Shown here one piece after another: positions 1 through 8,021 of a stretch of DNA of 64,000 bases. Numbering within the stretch: the first letter of the stretch is position 1; each line of letters begins with the position of its first letter. The stretch spans positions 14,468 through 78,467 of the forward strand of contig JAVBSN010000027.1 of assembly GCA_031547045.1 (NCBI GenBank). Direction: 5' to 3'. A program made the translations under genes and the position numbers. The stretch comes from JAVBSN01 sp031547045 (lineage in GTDB: Bacteria > Bacillota > Clostridia > Lachnospirales > Lachnospiraceae). Below the pieces are notes generated by a model. That model saw only the letters and a program-made list of their open reading frames with translations, did not search any database and was not told the DNA's origin.

Positions 1-1155
1 AAATTTATTGATACTATTAATTGGCAGGCAGTATTAGTTGGAGTGATATGTCTTGCAATTCTTATATTATGGCCGTTACTACCAGGATTTTTTAAGAAGA
101 TACCAGCATCATTAATAGCAATTATAGTAAGTATTTTTATGGTGTGGTTTATGGATATGAAAGTAAATACAATTGGAGATTTATATGACATCTCAAATAA
201 ATTACCAGTATTTACAGCACCAGAAATAAAATTTGCTACCATTAGAAAACTATTTCCAGATGCAGTAACCATAGCAGTATTAGCAGCAATAGAATCTTTA
301 TTATCATGTGTTGTATCAGATAATATGGTAAATAGCAAGCACCGTTCAAATATGGAATTGATTGCTCAAGGAGCAGGAAATATTACCGCTGCATTATTTG
401 GAGGAATTCCAGCAACAGGGGCGATTGCAAGAACAGCGGCCAATGTGAAAAATGGTGGACGCACACCTATTTCAGGTATGGTACACTCAGCAACATTATT
501 ATTAATATTGGTAGTGTTAATGCCATATGCAGCATTAATTCCAATGCCGGCAATAGCAGTAATTTTATTTATGGTAGCCTACAATATGTCAGAGTGGAAG
601 GAGTTTCTTCATTTATGCAAGACAGCACCTAAAAGTGATATTATTGTGTTAGTAACAACATTTATACTAACAGTGTTATTCGACTTAGTAATTGCAATAG
701 AGATAGGTGTTATATTGGCAGCAGTTTTATTTATGAAACGTATGAGTGAAGTTACAGAAGTTGAAGGTTGGAAATATATTGGTGATGACAGTGACGAAGA
801 GGATGATCCTGAAAATATTGCTCTTCGTGAAGTTCCAAAGCATACCCTAGTATATGAGATAACAGGGCCTATGTTTTTTGGAGCAGCAGATAAGATACTT
901 GACATACAGGTAGATGAAAAATGTAGATGTTTAATTCTTAGAATGCGTGGTGTAACAGCTATTGATTCAACAGCTATGAATAACATGGAACAATTATATG
1001 CAAAATGTGAGAAGTGTAAGATAACATTAATCTTGTCCCATGTAAATGTTCAACCACTTTCTATTATTCATAAAAGTGGATTTGATGAAAAAATAGGAAT
1101 AGAAAATATATGTGCAAATGTAGACTCAGCAATTAAACGTGCAGAGGAATTATAG
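1..1155 (+). CDS. SulP-family anion transporter with STAS domain (5' end outside window)
   Basis: The reading frame is open at base 1, so the N-terminal half of the transporter core lies outside the window. Visible are hydrophobic membrane segments, an NMELIAQGAGN stretch and the PATGAIARTAAN region typical of the SulP (SLC26) family, then further membrane segments. The last ~100 residues form a cytoplasmic STAS domain (VYEITGPMFFGAADK, then LRMRGVTAIDSTAMNNMEQL). SulP proteins move sulfate, bicarbonate or other anions, usually with H+ or Na+; the substrate cannot be read here. A GTG at 43 is internal to the gene, not its start. The stop lies 5 bp from the convergent minus-strand gene's stop. 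Confidence 0.9.
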   Translation, partial: KFIDTINWQAVLVGVICLAILILWPLLPGFFKKIPASLIAIIVSIFMVWFMDMKVNTIGDLYDISNKLPVFTAPEIKFATIRKLFPDAVTIAVLAAIESLLSCVVSDNMVNSKHRSNMELIAQGAGNITAALFGGIPATGAIARTAANVKNGGRTPISGMVHSATLLLILVVLMPYAALIPMPAIAVILFMVAYNMSEWKEFLHLCKTAPKSDIIVLVTTFILTVLFDLVIAIEIGVILAAVLFMKRMSEVTEVEGWKYIGDDSDEEDDPENIALREVPKHTLVYEITGPMFFGAADKILDIQVDEKCRCLILRMRGVTAIDSTAMNNMEQLYAKCEKCKITLILSHVNVQPLSIIHKSGFDEKIGIENICANVDSAIKRAEEL

Positions 1156-1160
1156 ATATA

Positions 1161-1721
1161 TTAATAAGTATCCTCTAAACTAGTCATGTATAGTTCATAT
1201 TCCCAACGAGTTTCTTCAGAAAATTTAGAATATTCATTATCTCTATCAGCAGTAAAATATTCATCGTGTAATCTTTGTTGAGATAAAGTTTGATAGCCAG
1301 AGCGAATAGCTCTGGTATATCTTTCTAGACAAGTGGTTTTTAAATAGTCTAGATCACCAAAGCATATTTCTTCAAACTGTTTTTTCATAAATTCAAGTAA
1401 TTCAGAATCTGTTAAATCATCCATAGATTCATTTTTAAACATATAAAAGATTTCTTGCAATTCGGCAATAGTAGCAACATAACTATCTTGAGTAATATAT
1501 TGAGAATCGCAAAAGGCATATATTAACTCAGGCAATATACTGCTGCCAAATTCAACTCGTCTTTCGTCTTTTAAAGTCTGCTTCTTAACTACAGTTAATT
1601 CTGTGGCCTCTTCTTCAGATAAAGCTAGACCAAATCTAGCAGTTTTAGTATTACATTCAAGAACAGTTTGGAGTTCATGTTTCTGATTTTCAAGCATCAT
1701 AAGTTCAAACATATTATCCAT
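1161..1721 (-). CDS. DUF6323 family protein, function unknown
   Basis: A 186-aa soluble, acidic protein without signal peptide or membrane segment. The conserved core reads RFGLALSEEEATEL, RRVEFGSSILPELIYAFCDS and YTRAIRSGYQTLSQQ, which I recognise as DUF6323, a family seen in Clostridia next to DUF6179. It lies 5 bp downstream of the DUF6179 gene, with a good GGGGGTAAT-type ribosome binding site in the intergenic bases, so the two are surely one operon. No catalytic motif is visible. Pairing is known for the families; any joint function is unknown. Confidence 0.75.
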   Translation of the reverse strand: MDNMFELMMLENQKHELQTVLECNTKTARFGLALSEEEATELTVVKKQTLKDERRVEFGSSILPELIYAFCDSQYITQDSYVATIAELQEIFYMFKNESMDDLTDSELLEFMKKQFEEICFGDLDYLKTTCLERYTRAIRSGYQTLSQQRLHDEYFTADRDNEYSKFSEETRWEYELYMTSLEDTY

Positions 1722-1726
1722 AAATA

Positions 1727-2323
1727 TTACCCCCCTTGGTTAATTACAATTTCAGAAATATTAATATACAAGTTTTCATAATCATGGTTATATTCATTCA
1801 AACTATCCTTAATATATTCTTCTGGATATTGATTAAGAGACTTCTGTTCTGCCACAATCCATTTAAGATATTCATACATTAAATCAATACCTTGTAAATG
1901 GTGCAGATCCTTCAAAATAGGATAATCATATAAAATAATATTATTTTGAGGATTAAGTTTTGGATCGTACCATTTAAAAAATTCAGGAATGCCCTCTACT
2001 ATTGTTTCCTTATAAGCAACATTATCATAATGATTAAAATCAAGAATTAGATTATTATATATATTATGAGCAGACTTAATCTTATCTATAACCAAACTGT
2101 ATCCAATGTTATAAGCTTCACCAGCAGAAATATGAATAGATTGGTCTACAAGTTCATCACGATTACTAATATTACTTGAATTAGTATATTCATTTATACA
2201 ATAAATAATAGCTCCCATTAATTGTTCAGCAACCTCATAAGTAATAGATGTACTTGACTTTCCGGTGTACTTTTCTGACAATTCTTTCACTAAAATATAT
2301 AAGTCTTCAATTTTATAATTCAC
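1727..2323 (-). CDS. DUF6179 domain protein (short form), function unknown
   Basis: A 198-aa soluble protein. Residues ~10-45 (YTGKSSTSITYEVAEQLMGAIIYCI) and ~110-130 (GIPEFFKWYDPKLNPQN) match my memory of DUF6179. Proteins annotated with that domain are often around twice this length, so this may be a short form carrying only the N-terminal part. It is first in a two-gene operon with the DUF6323 gene and has its own plausible promoter (minus strand, -35 at 2386-2381, -10 at 2363-2358). Nothing in the sequence suggests an enzymatic activity. Confidence 0.7.
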   Translation of the reverse strand: MNYKIEDLYILVKELSEKYTGKSSTSITYEVAEQLMGAIIYCINEYTNSSNISNRDELVDQSIHISAGEAYNIGYSLVIDKIKSAHNIYNNLILDFNHYDNVAYKETIVEGIPEFFKWYDPKLNPQNNIILYDYPILKDLHHLQGIDLMYEYLKWIVAEQKSLNQYPEEYIKDSLNEYNHDYENLYINISEIVINQGG

Positions 2324-2357
2324 TAGATCACCCCTATAATATTATATAATAAGTATT

Positions 2358-2386
2358 AATCTACTACAGAGAAAAATACTATACAA
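2358..2386 (-). promoter_or_regulatory. Probable SigA promoter of the DUF6179-DUF6323 operon
   Basis: On the minus strand, TTGTAT (2386-2381) is followed after exactly 17 bp by TAGATT (2363-2358). The predicted start is about 30 bp upstream of the gene. Confidence 0.45.
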
Positions 2387-2426
2387 GACTAGAAAAAATT
2401 CCTGTTTTATGTTATACTATAAATAG

Positions 2427-2455
2427 AAAAAGGGGCTATATTCAGCCCCCTTTTA
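2427..2455 (-). terminator. Intrinsic terminator of the DUF3892 gene
   Basis: GGGGGCT and AGCCCC flank a 6-nt loop, with A-tract and T-tract on the outside, directly after the stop codon at 2459. The symmetric flanks could also stop plus-strand transcription. Confidence 0.85.
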
Positions 2456-2458
2456 ATA

Positions 2459-2767
2459 TTAATAATCTTTTTTCATTGATATTGATGGAAGATTGCCAAG
2501 GTTATTACTTTCTGTTCCGTCAGGTATAGATTTTAAATATTCCTCATCTTTTCTGTGAGCAATACCAACATCTTTAATTTCACCTTGTTTTGCAAGGGCA
2601 ACACCATCTACCTTATCTACAATATTTCCGTCTGATAATTTGTAACCAGTGACTCTTCCACTTTCTTTTACAAGAGCAACAATTTCCTTTGCATCAGCTT
2701 TAGCTGTTGGAATATCATCTAATGCTTGTAAAGGAAGAGCTTTTAAATGATTATTATCTTCATTCAT
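2459..2767 (-). CDS. DUF3892 domain small protein
   Basis: A 102-aa protein. The start is ATG at 2767, because GGAGG sits 8 nt upstream; a TTG further upstream overlaps that ribosome binding site and is unlikely. Residues ~20-75 (DIPTAKADAKEIVALVKESG, then VTGYKLSDGNIVDKVDGVALAKQG) match the DUF3892 fold: a beta-rich unit with a conserved GYxLSDG and a K/R-rich end (HRKDEEYLKSIPDG). Family members are widespread in Firmicutes and have no agreed function. It is a single-gene unit with its own terminator. Confidence 0.75.
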   Translation of the reverse strand: MNEDNNHLKALPLQALDDIPTAKADAKEIVALVKESGRVTGYKLSDGNIVDKVDGVALAKQGEIKDVGIAHRKDEEYLKSIPDGTESNNLGNLPSISMKKDY

Positions 2768-2853
2768 AAATATGTCCTCCAATTATAATAATATAGTTAT
2801 TTTCTCTTATAATAGAGGAACTATTCATTAAGATTAAATATTTTAACACTATA

Positions 2854-3762
2854 TTATCTAGAACATGGTCTTCGATATTTTTTTCTCTTTTTAAATCTGT
2901 GCATTCTTAGAGAATTACGGAATGCAAATGGTAAGAAATAGTATAAATATAATAATCTATCTAGGGAAGAACAAAATGGATTAGTTATCATTAAAAACAA
3001 TTTGCAAAATATTCTGTTTTTGAATTGAGAATAGATAGATAATATGCGCCTAAAACAATTGTTCCTTGAATTATGAGAAGTTATAAATGTAAAATTAACT
3101 CGTAGCCCGCAAATAGTAATAGAACATTTTTTATATCCACTATTCATTAAAGATTCAGTAAATGCGCTCATCATTTCGTAATCAGGAAAAGTTATAGATA
3201 TATCCATTATTAAATTACTAGGCCTAGAAAAAAGTCCCATACAAAAACTAGTTAACCACCAATGTCTATCACGAACAAAGGCAAGATGTTCATTATGTCC
3301 ATATAGATGAAAAGAAAAATCTAGCATTTCTTCAGGGTCAGCACCATAGAAAATAGTTTTTGCTAAATCCTTAGTTGGAACAATGGAATCAGCATGATAT
3401 ATACCTATTTCACCACCAGTATTAATTCCATATTGCCCTTTCCAAAACTCTAGCAACCAAGTCCTATTATCATAATCAAAATATATTGGTTCAGCATCAA
3501 ATACCATTGAAAAAAATGCTGCAGCCTTATCATAGAAAGTTATATATCCAAAATCTTTTTGCCATGCATCTAATGTAGTAGAAAAAGTGTCCCAGTGTGA
3601 ATTATAAGTATATCCTAGAGGTTCTACTAGTTCATTTAACAACTTACATTTTGCGGCAATAGACATACAACATATTTTACATATAATTTTACGCCTTTTA
3701 AAGAACATGATAATGCTTAATAAGCCTAATATAAAAATTAGAAAACCAAATATAAAATACAT
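2854..3762 (-). CDS. DUF4474 domain protein with N-terminal membrane anchor
   Basis: A 302-aa protein. Residues 2-22 are a single hydrophobic segment followed by KRRK, giving a membrane anchor with the rest cytoplasmic. The middle (DAWQKDFGYITFYDKAAAFF, then EPIYFDYDNRTWLLEFWKGQYG, then TGGEIGIYHAD) is the DUF4474 core common in Lachnospiraceae. The C-terminus is very basic (HRFKKRKKYRRPCSR) and cysteine-containing. The function is unknown; the aromatic, Gly-rich core gives no catalytic signature that I recognise. It is transcribed alone, divergently from the diguanylate cyclase gene. Confidence 0.75.
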   Translation of the reverse strand: MYFIFGFLIFILGLLSIIMFFKRRKIICKICCMSIAAKCKLLNELVEPLGYTYNSHWDTFSTTLDAWQKDFGYITFYDKAAAFFSMVFDAEPIYFDYDNRTWLLEFWKGQYGINTGGEIGIYHADSIVPTKDLAKTIFYGADPEEMLDFSFHLYGHNEHLAFVRDRHWWLTSFCMGLFSRPSNLIMDISITFPDYEMMSAFTESLMNSGYKKCSITICGLRVNFTFITSHNSRNNCFRRILSIYSQFKNRIFCKLFLMITNPFCSSLDRLLYLYYFLPFAFRNSLRMHRFKKRKKYRRPCSR

Positions 3763-3885
3763 AATTGTATTCCTTTCACGTTCTTAATTTATCTTATGCA
3801 AAAATAGTGTTAAGGTGTAAAAGTTTGTCAAACCATGAAAGTTAGATTATATATAAGAATTAATTTAAATATAAAGTTAACTTGC

Positions 3886-3913
3886 TTGTATAATTTGCAA
3901 ATATGAATATAAT
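3886..3913 (+). promoter_or_regulatory. Probable promoter of the diguanylate cyclase-hydCBA operon
   Basis: TTGTAT (3886-3891), 16 bp, TATAAT (3908-3913), with the gene starting at 3948. A second TATAAT at 3889-3894 has a poor -35 and may be an alternative. Confidence 0.5.
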
Positions 3914-3947
3914 AGAATTATTAGGGAAAATATATTGAGGGTAAAAA

Positions 3948-5669
3948 ATGCAAGAACAAAATATTAAAAAATACAAATTAAATTATAGAAAAATCACATT
4001 GATAATGTATCTTATGGTAGTACTTGTAATGGTTATTTTGCTTATAGGAAATATCCTATTAAGAGATAAGAAAGAAGACTTTTATGGATTAGGAAGTTAC
4101 ATAGATGTAACAGATAGCATAGTTGATAATCAGGGTGAAGTAGTAGATTTTTCAGAGATTAGAGGAATAGATGATACACTAAGTGTATTTTATACAATTC
4201 CCGATAATCTTAATAGTGACCAAGGATTGATATTTAGAAGTAAAAATGCATTTGTTTCAGTCTACATTGATAATAAGCAAGTGTATAGCACAGATATAAC
4301 TAATGCACCATTTTACAATCATTCTCCAGGTACAAGATGGAATATTGTAAATATTAATGAAGAAGATGCAGGTAAGGAAGTAGAGATAGTAATTAACATG
4401 GCTTATGAAGATGGTCGAGTAAAGATTGATAGTGCTTATTTAGGGAGTAAAGATAGTATAATTATAAATATAATAGGTTCCAAATCAGTAGGTCTTTTGA
4501 TAAGTATATTTATGCTTTTTGTAGGTGTTTTATATTTAATAGCTAATATTGTTGTTAATTGGAATGTTAAGAAGAGAGATTATAGTATACTATACTTAGG
4601 GTTATTTGCTATTTGTTGTTCTATATGGTGTATGCTTGAAACAAATATATTTCAACTATTCTCTAATAATTTAAGGCAGATTCAGGTTATAGATAATATG
4701 ATGCTAGTAGCTGGTGGAATTCCTTTGTTTTTATATATGGATTCTAATTATAATACATTTAAAAATAAGTTTGTAAAGTTTTTATGTGGAGTAAATCTAG
4801 TATATATAATATTAGCTACAATATTTCAATTATGTAACCTATGGGATTACCATCAAACATTAAATGGTGCGATTATAACTTATGGTTTTGCTAGCATAAT
4901 ACTAGTAATTTCTATAGTTAAGCAGGCAATAAGATATAGAAAAAATATAAACGGAATAGACATTTCAATAATATTTCAGCAGATAGGTATAGTAATATTA
5001 GCAATCTCTGTATTTATTGAATTTGTAAGATATTTATCTAAAGATGTACTTGATAGAGCATTTGTAATAAGAGTAGGATTATTGCTTTGTATTATTTGTC
5101 TAGGAGCAGGAAATATATACAGAATGATTCAGTTAATGAAACAGGGTGCTAGAGCTGAACTTATAAGTAAACTAGCTTATGAAGACGGTTTAACTGAATT
5201 AGGAAATAGAACTGCATATATTGAGAAAATAAATAACATTACAGAAAAATCAGATGATGACAAATTAGGAATGGTAGTATTAGATATTAATAATCTTAAA
5301 TTTACTAATGATAAATGGGGTCATTCATCAGGAGATGATTTAATAAAAGTATGTGGTAAAATTATTGCTAATTCTTTTGGTAAAGTTGGTAGTGTTTATA
5401 GAATTGGTGGAGATGAATTTGTCGTATTAATATCTGATGAAGATCCTAGAGATAAGTATAATAAAACAATTGATATATTTAATGAGTTAATTATAGAATA
5501 TAATCAGATTGAAGAATATCCATTTAAAATATCTATGGCTCAAGGTGTAGCATACTGTGATATTATTAATGCAGAAAGCATATCAAACCTTGAAAAAGAA
5601 GCAGATAGTAAAATGTATGAAAATAAAAAAGAAATAAAAGCAAATGCTAAGGAGGAGAATTATGCTTGA
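3948..5669 (+). CDS. Membrane-bound diguanylate cyclase (GGDEF), 7TM sensor type
   Basis: Makes cyclic di-GMP from two GTP. Residues ~17-38 form one membrane helix, ~40-170 an extracytoplasmic beta-rich sensor region, and ~178-390 about seven membrane helices, an arrangement resembling 7TM-DISM receptors. The C-terminal GGDEF domain runs from ~400 to ~565, opening with LAYEDGLTELGNR and carrying an intact RIGGDEF around residue 485. The usual RxxD inhibitory site before GGDEF is not present (GKVG occupies that place), so product feedback is probably absent. The stop codon overlaps the hydC start by 8 bases (ATGCTTGA), which suggests translational coupling to the hydrogenase. Confidence 0.93.
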   Translation: MQEQNIKKYKLNYRKITLIMYLMVVLVMVILLIGNILLRDKKEDFYGLGSYIDVTDSIVDNQGEVVDFSEIRGIDDTLSVFYTIPDNLNSDQGLIFRSKNAFVSVYIDNKQVYSTDITNAPFYNHSPGTRWNIVNINEEDAGKEVEIVINMAYEDGRVKIDSAYLGSKDSIIINIIGSKSVGLLISIFMLFVGVLYLIANIVVNWNVKKRDYSILYLGLFAICCSIWCMLETNIFQLFSNNLRQIQVIDNMMLVAGGIPLFLYMDSNYNTFKNKFVKFLCGVNLVYIILATIFQLCNLWDYHQTLNGAIITYGFASIILVISIVKQAIRYRKNINGIDISIIFQQIGIVILAISVFIEFVRYLSKDVLDRAFVIRVGLLLCIICLGAGNIYRMIQLMKQGARAELISKLAYEDGLTELGNRTAYIEKINNITEKSDDDKLGMVVLDINNLKFTNDKWGHSSGDDLIKVCGKIIANSFGKVGSVYRIGGDEFVVLISDEDPRDKYNKTIDIFNELIIEYNQIEEYPFKISMAQGVAYCDIINAESISNLEKEADSKMYENKKEIKANAKEENYA

Positions 5670-6147
5670 CAAAACATATTATGATAAAGCAGATGAGATT
5701 ATTGGTTTATATGGTACAGAGCCAAGATGGCTTATACCTATTATTCAAGATGTTCAGACAGAATATAGGTACTTACCACCCCAGTTGCTTACATATATAG
5801 CTAGTAAACTTAACATTACTGAAGCAAAAGCTTATAGTGTTGCAACATTTTATGAGAATTTTTCTTTTGAGAAAAAGGGAAAATATATTATAAGAGTTTG
5901 TGATGGAACAGCATGTCATGTTAGAAAATCAATGTCTATACTTGAGAGACTTAATAAGGAATTGGGTTTATCAAAGGATAAGAATACTACAGAAGACATG
6001 CTATTTACAGTTGAAACAGTATCTTGCTTAGGTGCATGCGGATTGGCACCAGTACTTACTGTAAATGATGAAGTACACCCTTCAATGACTCCAGAAAAGG
6101 TTACAGAGTTAATTAAGAACTTAAGAGAGGGGGAGGCTGAATGTTAA
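5662..6147 (+). CDS. hydC: NADH/ferredoxin [FeFe] hydrogenase, NuoE-like 2Fe-2S subunit
   Basis: Small subunit of the trimeric hydrogenase. The start is ATG at 5662, preceded by AAGGAGGA at 5649-5656; the longer frame opening earlier has no such site. The 161-aa protein has the thioredoxin-like [2Fe-2S] fold of NuoE/HoxE: an N-terminal helical part (LIPIIQDVQTEYRYLPP), then cluster cysteines in CDGTACHVRK and SCLGACGLAP (C-x4-C and C-x3-C). It passes electrons between the flavin subunit and the catalytic subunit. It overlaps the GGDEF gene upstream by 8 bases and hydB downstream by 7 (ATGTTAA). Confidence 0.95.
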   Translation: MLDKTYYDKADEIIGLYGTEPRWLIPIIQDVQTEYRYLPPQLLTYIASKLNITEAKAYSVATFYENFSFEKKGKYIIRVCDGTACHVRKSMSILERLNKELGLSKDKNTTEDMLFTVETVSCLGACGLAPVLTVNDEVHPSMTPEKVTELIKNLREGEAEC

Positions 6148-8009
6148 CATCAAGAGAGGAACTAATTGCAGTTCGTAAATCGGCAGTAGACAATATTAAG
6201 GCTCAAGAATGTAGAGTTCTTATTTGTGCAGGAACAGGATGTCTTGCAGGGGGTTCAGCAAAAATATATGAAAAAATGTGTCAGTTAACTGGCAATAATG
6301 ATAATGTATCTGTTGAATTTGGAAGTGAGATTGCACATGTAGGCATTAAGAAAAGTGGCTGTCATGGTTTTTGTGAAATGGGACCTTTGGTTAGAATAGA
6401 GCCATATAACTATTTATACATAAAGGTTACAGAGGAAGATTGTGAGGAAATATATAATACAACAATATTAGGTGGACAACCTATAGATAGACTTCTATAT
6501 GAGATGGATGGAGTAAAATACAAAGCTCAAGAAGAGATACCTTTCTACGCAAAACAAACTAGATTAGTACTTAAGAACTGTGGACATATAGATTCAGAAC
6601 ATATAAATGAATATCTTGCAGTAGGTGGATATGAAGCTTTGGAAAAGGCTTTATTTGAGATGACAACTACTGAAATAGTAGATGAAATACTAGAATCTAA
6701 TCTTCGTGGAAGAGGAGGCGGAGGCTTCCAAACAGGCTATAAGTGGAAACAAGTAGCGAGACAAGAAGAGAAGACACGTTATGTAGTATGTAACGGTGAT
6801 GAAGGAGATCCAGGCGCATTTATGGATAGAAGCGTTATGGAGGGCGATCCTCATAAGATGATAGAAGGTATGATAATAGCAGGTTATGCAGTAGGTGCAG
6901 GCGAAGGATATATATATGTACGTGCAGAATATCCTTTAGCAATAAGCAGATTAAAACTTGCTATAGCTCAAGCAGAAGAATTAGGTATATTAGGTGATAA
7001 TATATTAGGTTCAGGATATAGCTTCAAACTTCACATTAATAGAGGTGCTGGTGCATTTGTTTGTGGTGAAGGAAGCGCTCTTACTGCCTCAATTGAAGGT
7101 GAGAGAGGTATGCCTAGAACTAAACCACCTCGTACAGTTGAGCAAGGTTTATTTGGAAAGCCAACAGTACTTAACAATGTTGAGACTTATGCCAATGTTC
7201 CAATGATTATTACAAATGGTGCTGATTGGTATAAGAGTATTGGTACAGAAGGAAGTCCAGGAACCAAAGCATTTGCAGTAACAGGAAGCATTAATAATAC
7301 AGGACTTATAGAAGTTCCGATGGGAACAACGCTTAAAGAAATAGTATATGATATAGGTGGTGGAATTAAGGCAGGTAAAGAATTCAAGGCAGTTCAGATA
7401 GGTGGCCCTTCAGGTGGATGCCTAATAGGAACACATCTTGATATGCCGCTTGATTTTGATTCCTTAAAGAAGATGGGTGCTATGATAGGTTCAGGTGGAC
7501 TTGTTATTATGGATGAAGATACTTGTATGGTTGAAGTGTCTAGATTCTTTATGAACTTTACACAAAATGAAAGCTGTGGAAAATGTGTGCCTTGTCGCGA
7601 AGGTACAAAACGTATGCTAGAAATATTAGAAGACATTGTATCTGGAAAAGGAACAATGGAGCAATTAGATATGCTTGAAGAATTAGGAACAGCAATAACT
7701 GATACAGCCCTTTGTGGATTAGGAAAGAGTGCGGCACTACCGGTATTAAGTACATTAAAATTATTCCGTAATGAATATGAAGAGCATGTTTTAGAAAAGA
7801 AATGCCGTACAGGTACATGTCAGGCACTTAGAAACTATAAGATTATACCTGAGAGCTGTAAGGGTTGTTCAAAATGTGCTAGAAATTGCCCTGTAGGAGC
7901 TATTACAGGAGAACTTAAGAAACCATATACAATAGATACAAGTAAATGTATTAAATGTGGAGCTTGTGAATCAGACTGCCCATTTGGTGCAATTACTATA
8001 GAATGTTAG
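6141..8009 (+). CDS. hydB: NADH/ferredoxin [FeFe] hydrogenase, NuoF-like flavin subunit
   Basis: NAD(H)-reacting subunit, 622 aa. In order: an N-terminal [2Fe-2S] domain (CAGTGC near residue 29, GCHGFC near 71), the NADH-binding glycine-rich motif GRGGGGF near 190, the FMN region NGDEGDPGAF near 217, the NuoF [4Fe-4S] motif CGKCVPCREG near 478, and two C-terminal [4Fe-4S] ferredoxin motifs (CKGCSKCARNC, CIKCGACESDC). This layout is that of the electron-bifurcating or confurcating HydB. The start ATG at 6141 follows GGGAGG. It acts in the cytoplasm with hydC and hydA to couple NADH, ferredoxin and H2. Confidence 0.96.
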   Translation: MLTSREELIAVRKSAVDNIKAQECRVLICAGTGCLAGGSAKIYEKMCQLTGNNDNVSVEFGSEIAHVGIKKSGCHGFCEMGPLVRIEPYNYLYIKVTEEDCEEIYNTTILGGQPIDRLLYEMDGVKYKAQEEIPFYAKQTRLVLKNCGHIDSEHINEYLAVGGYEALEKALFEMTTTEIVDEILESNLRGRGGGGFQTGYKWKQVARQEEKTRYVVCNGDEGDPGAFMDRSVMEGDPHKMIEGMIIAGYAVGAGEGYIYVRAEYPLAISRLKLAIAQAEELGILGDNILGSGYSFKLHINRGAGAFVCGEGSALTASIEGERGMPRTKPPRTVEQGLFGKPTVLNNVETYANVPMIITNGADWYKSIGTEGSPGTKAFAVTGSINNTGLIEVPMGTTLKEIVYDIGGGIKAGKEFKAVQIGGPSGGCLIGTHLDMPLDFDSLKKMGAMIGSGGLVIMDEDTCMVEVSRFFMNFTQNESCGKCVPCREGTKRMLEILEDIVSGKGTMEQLDMLEELGTAITDTALCGLGKSAALPVLSTLKLFRNEYEEHVLEKKCRTGTCQALRNYKIIPESCKGCSKCARNCPVGAITGELKKPYTIDTSKCIKCGACESDCPFGAITIEC

Positions 8010-8021
8010 GAGGTACTACTA

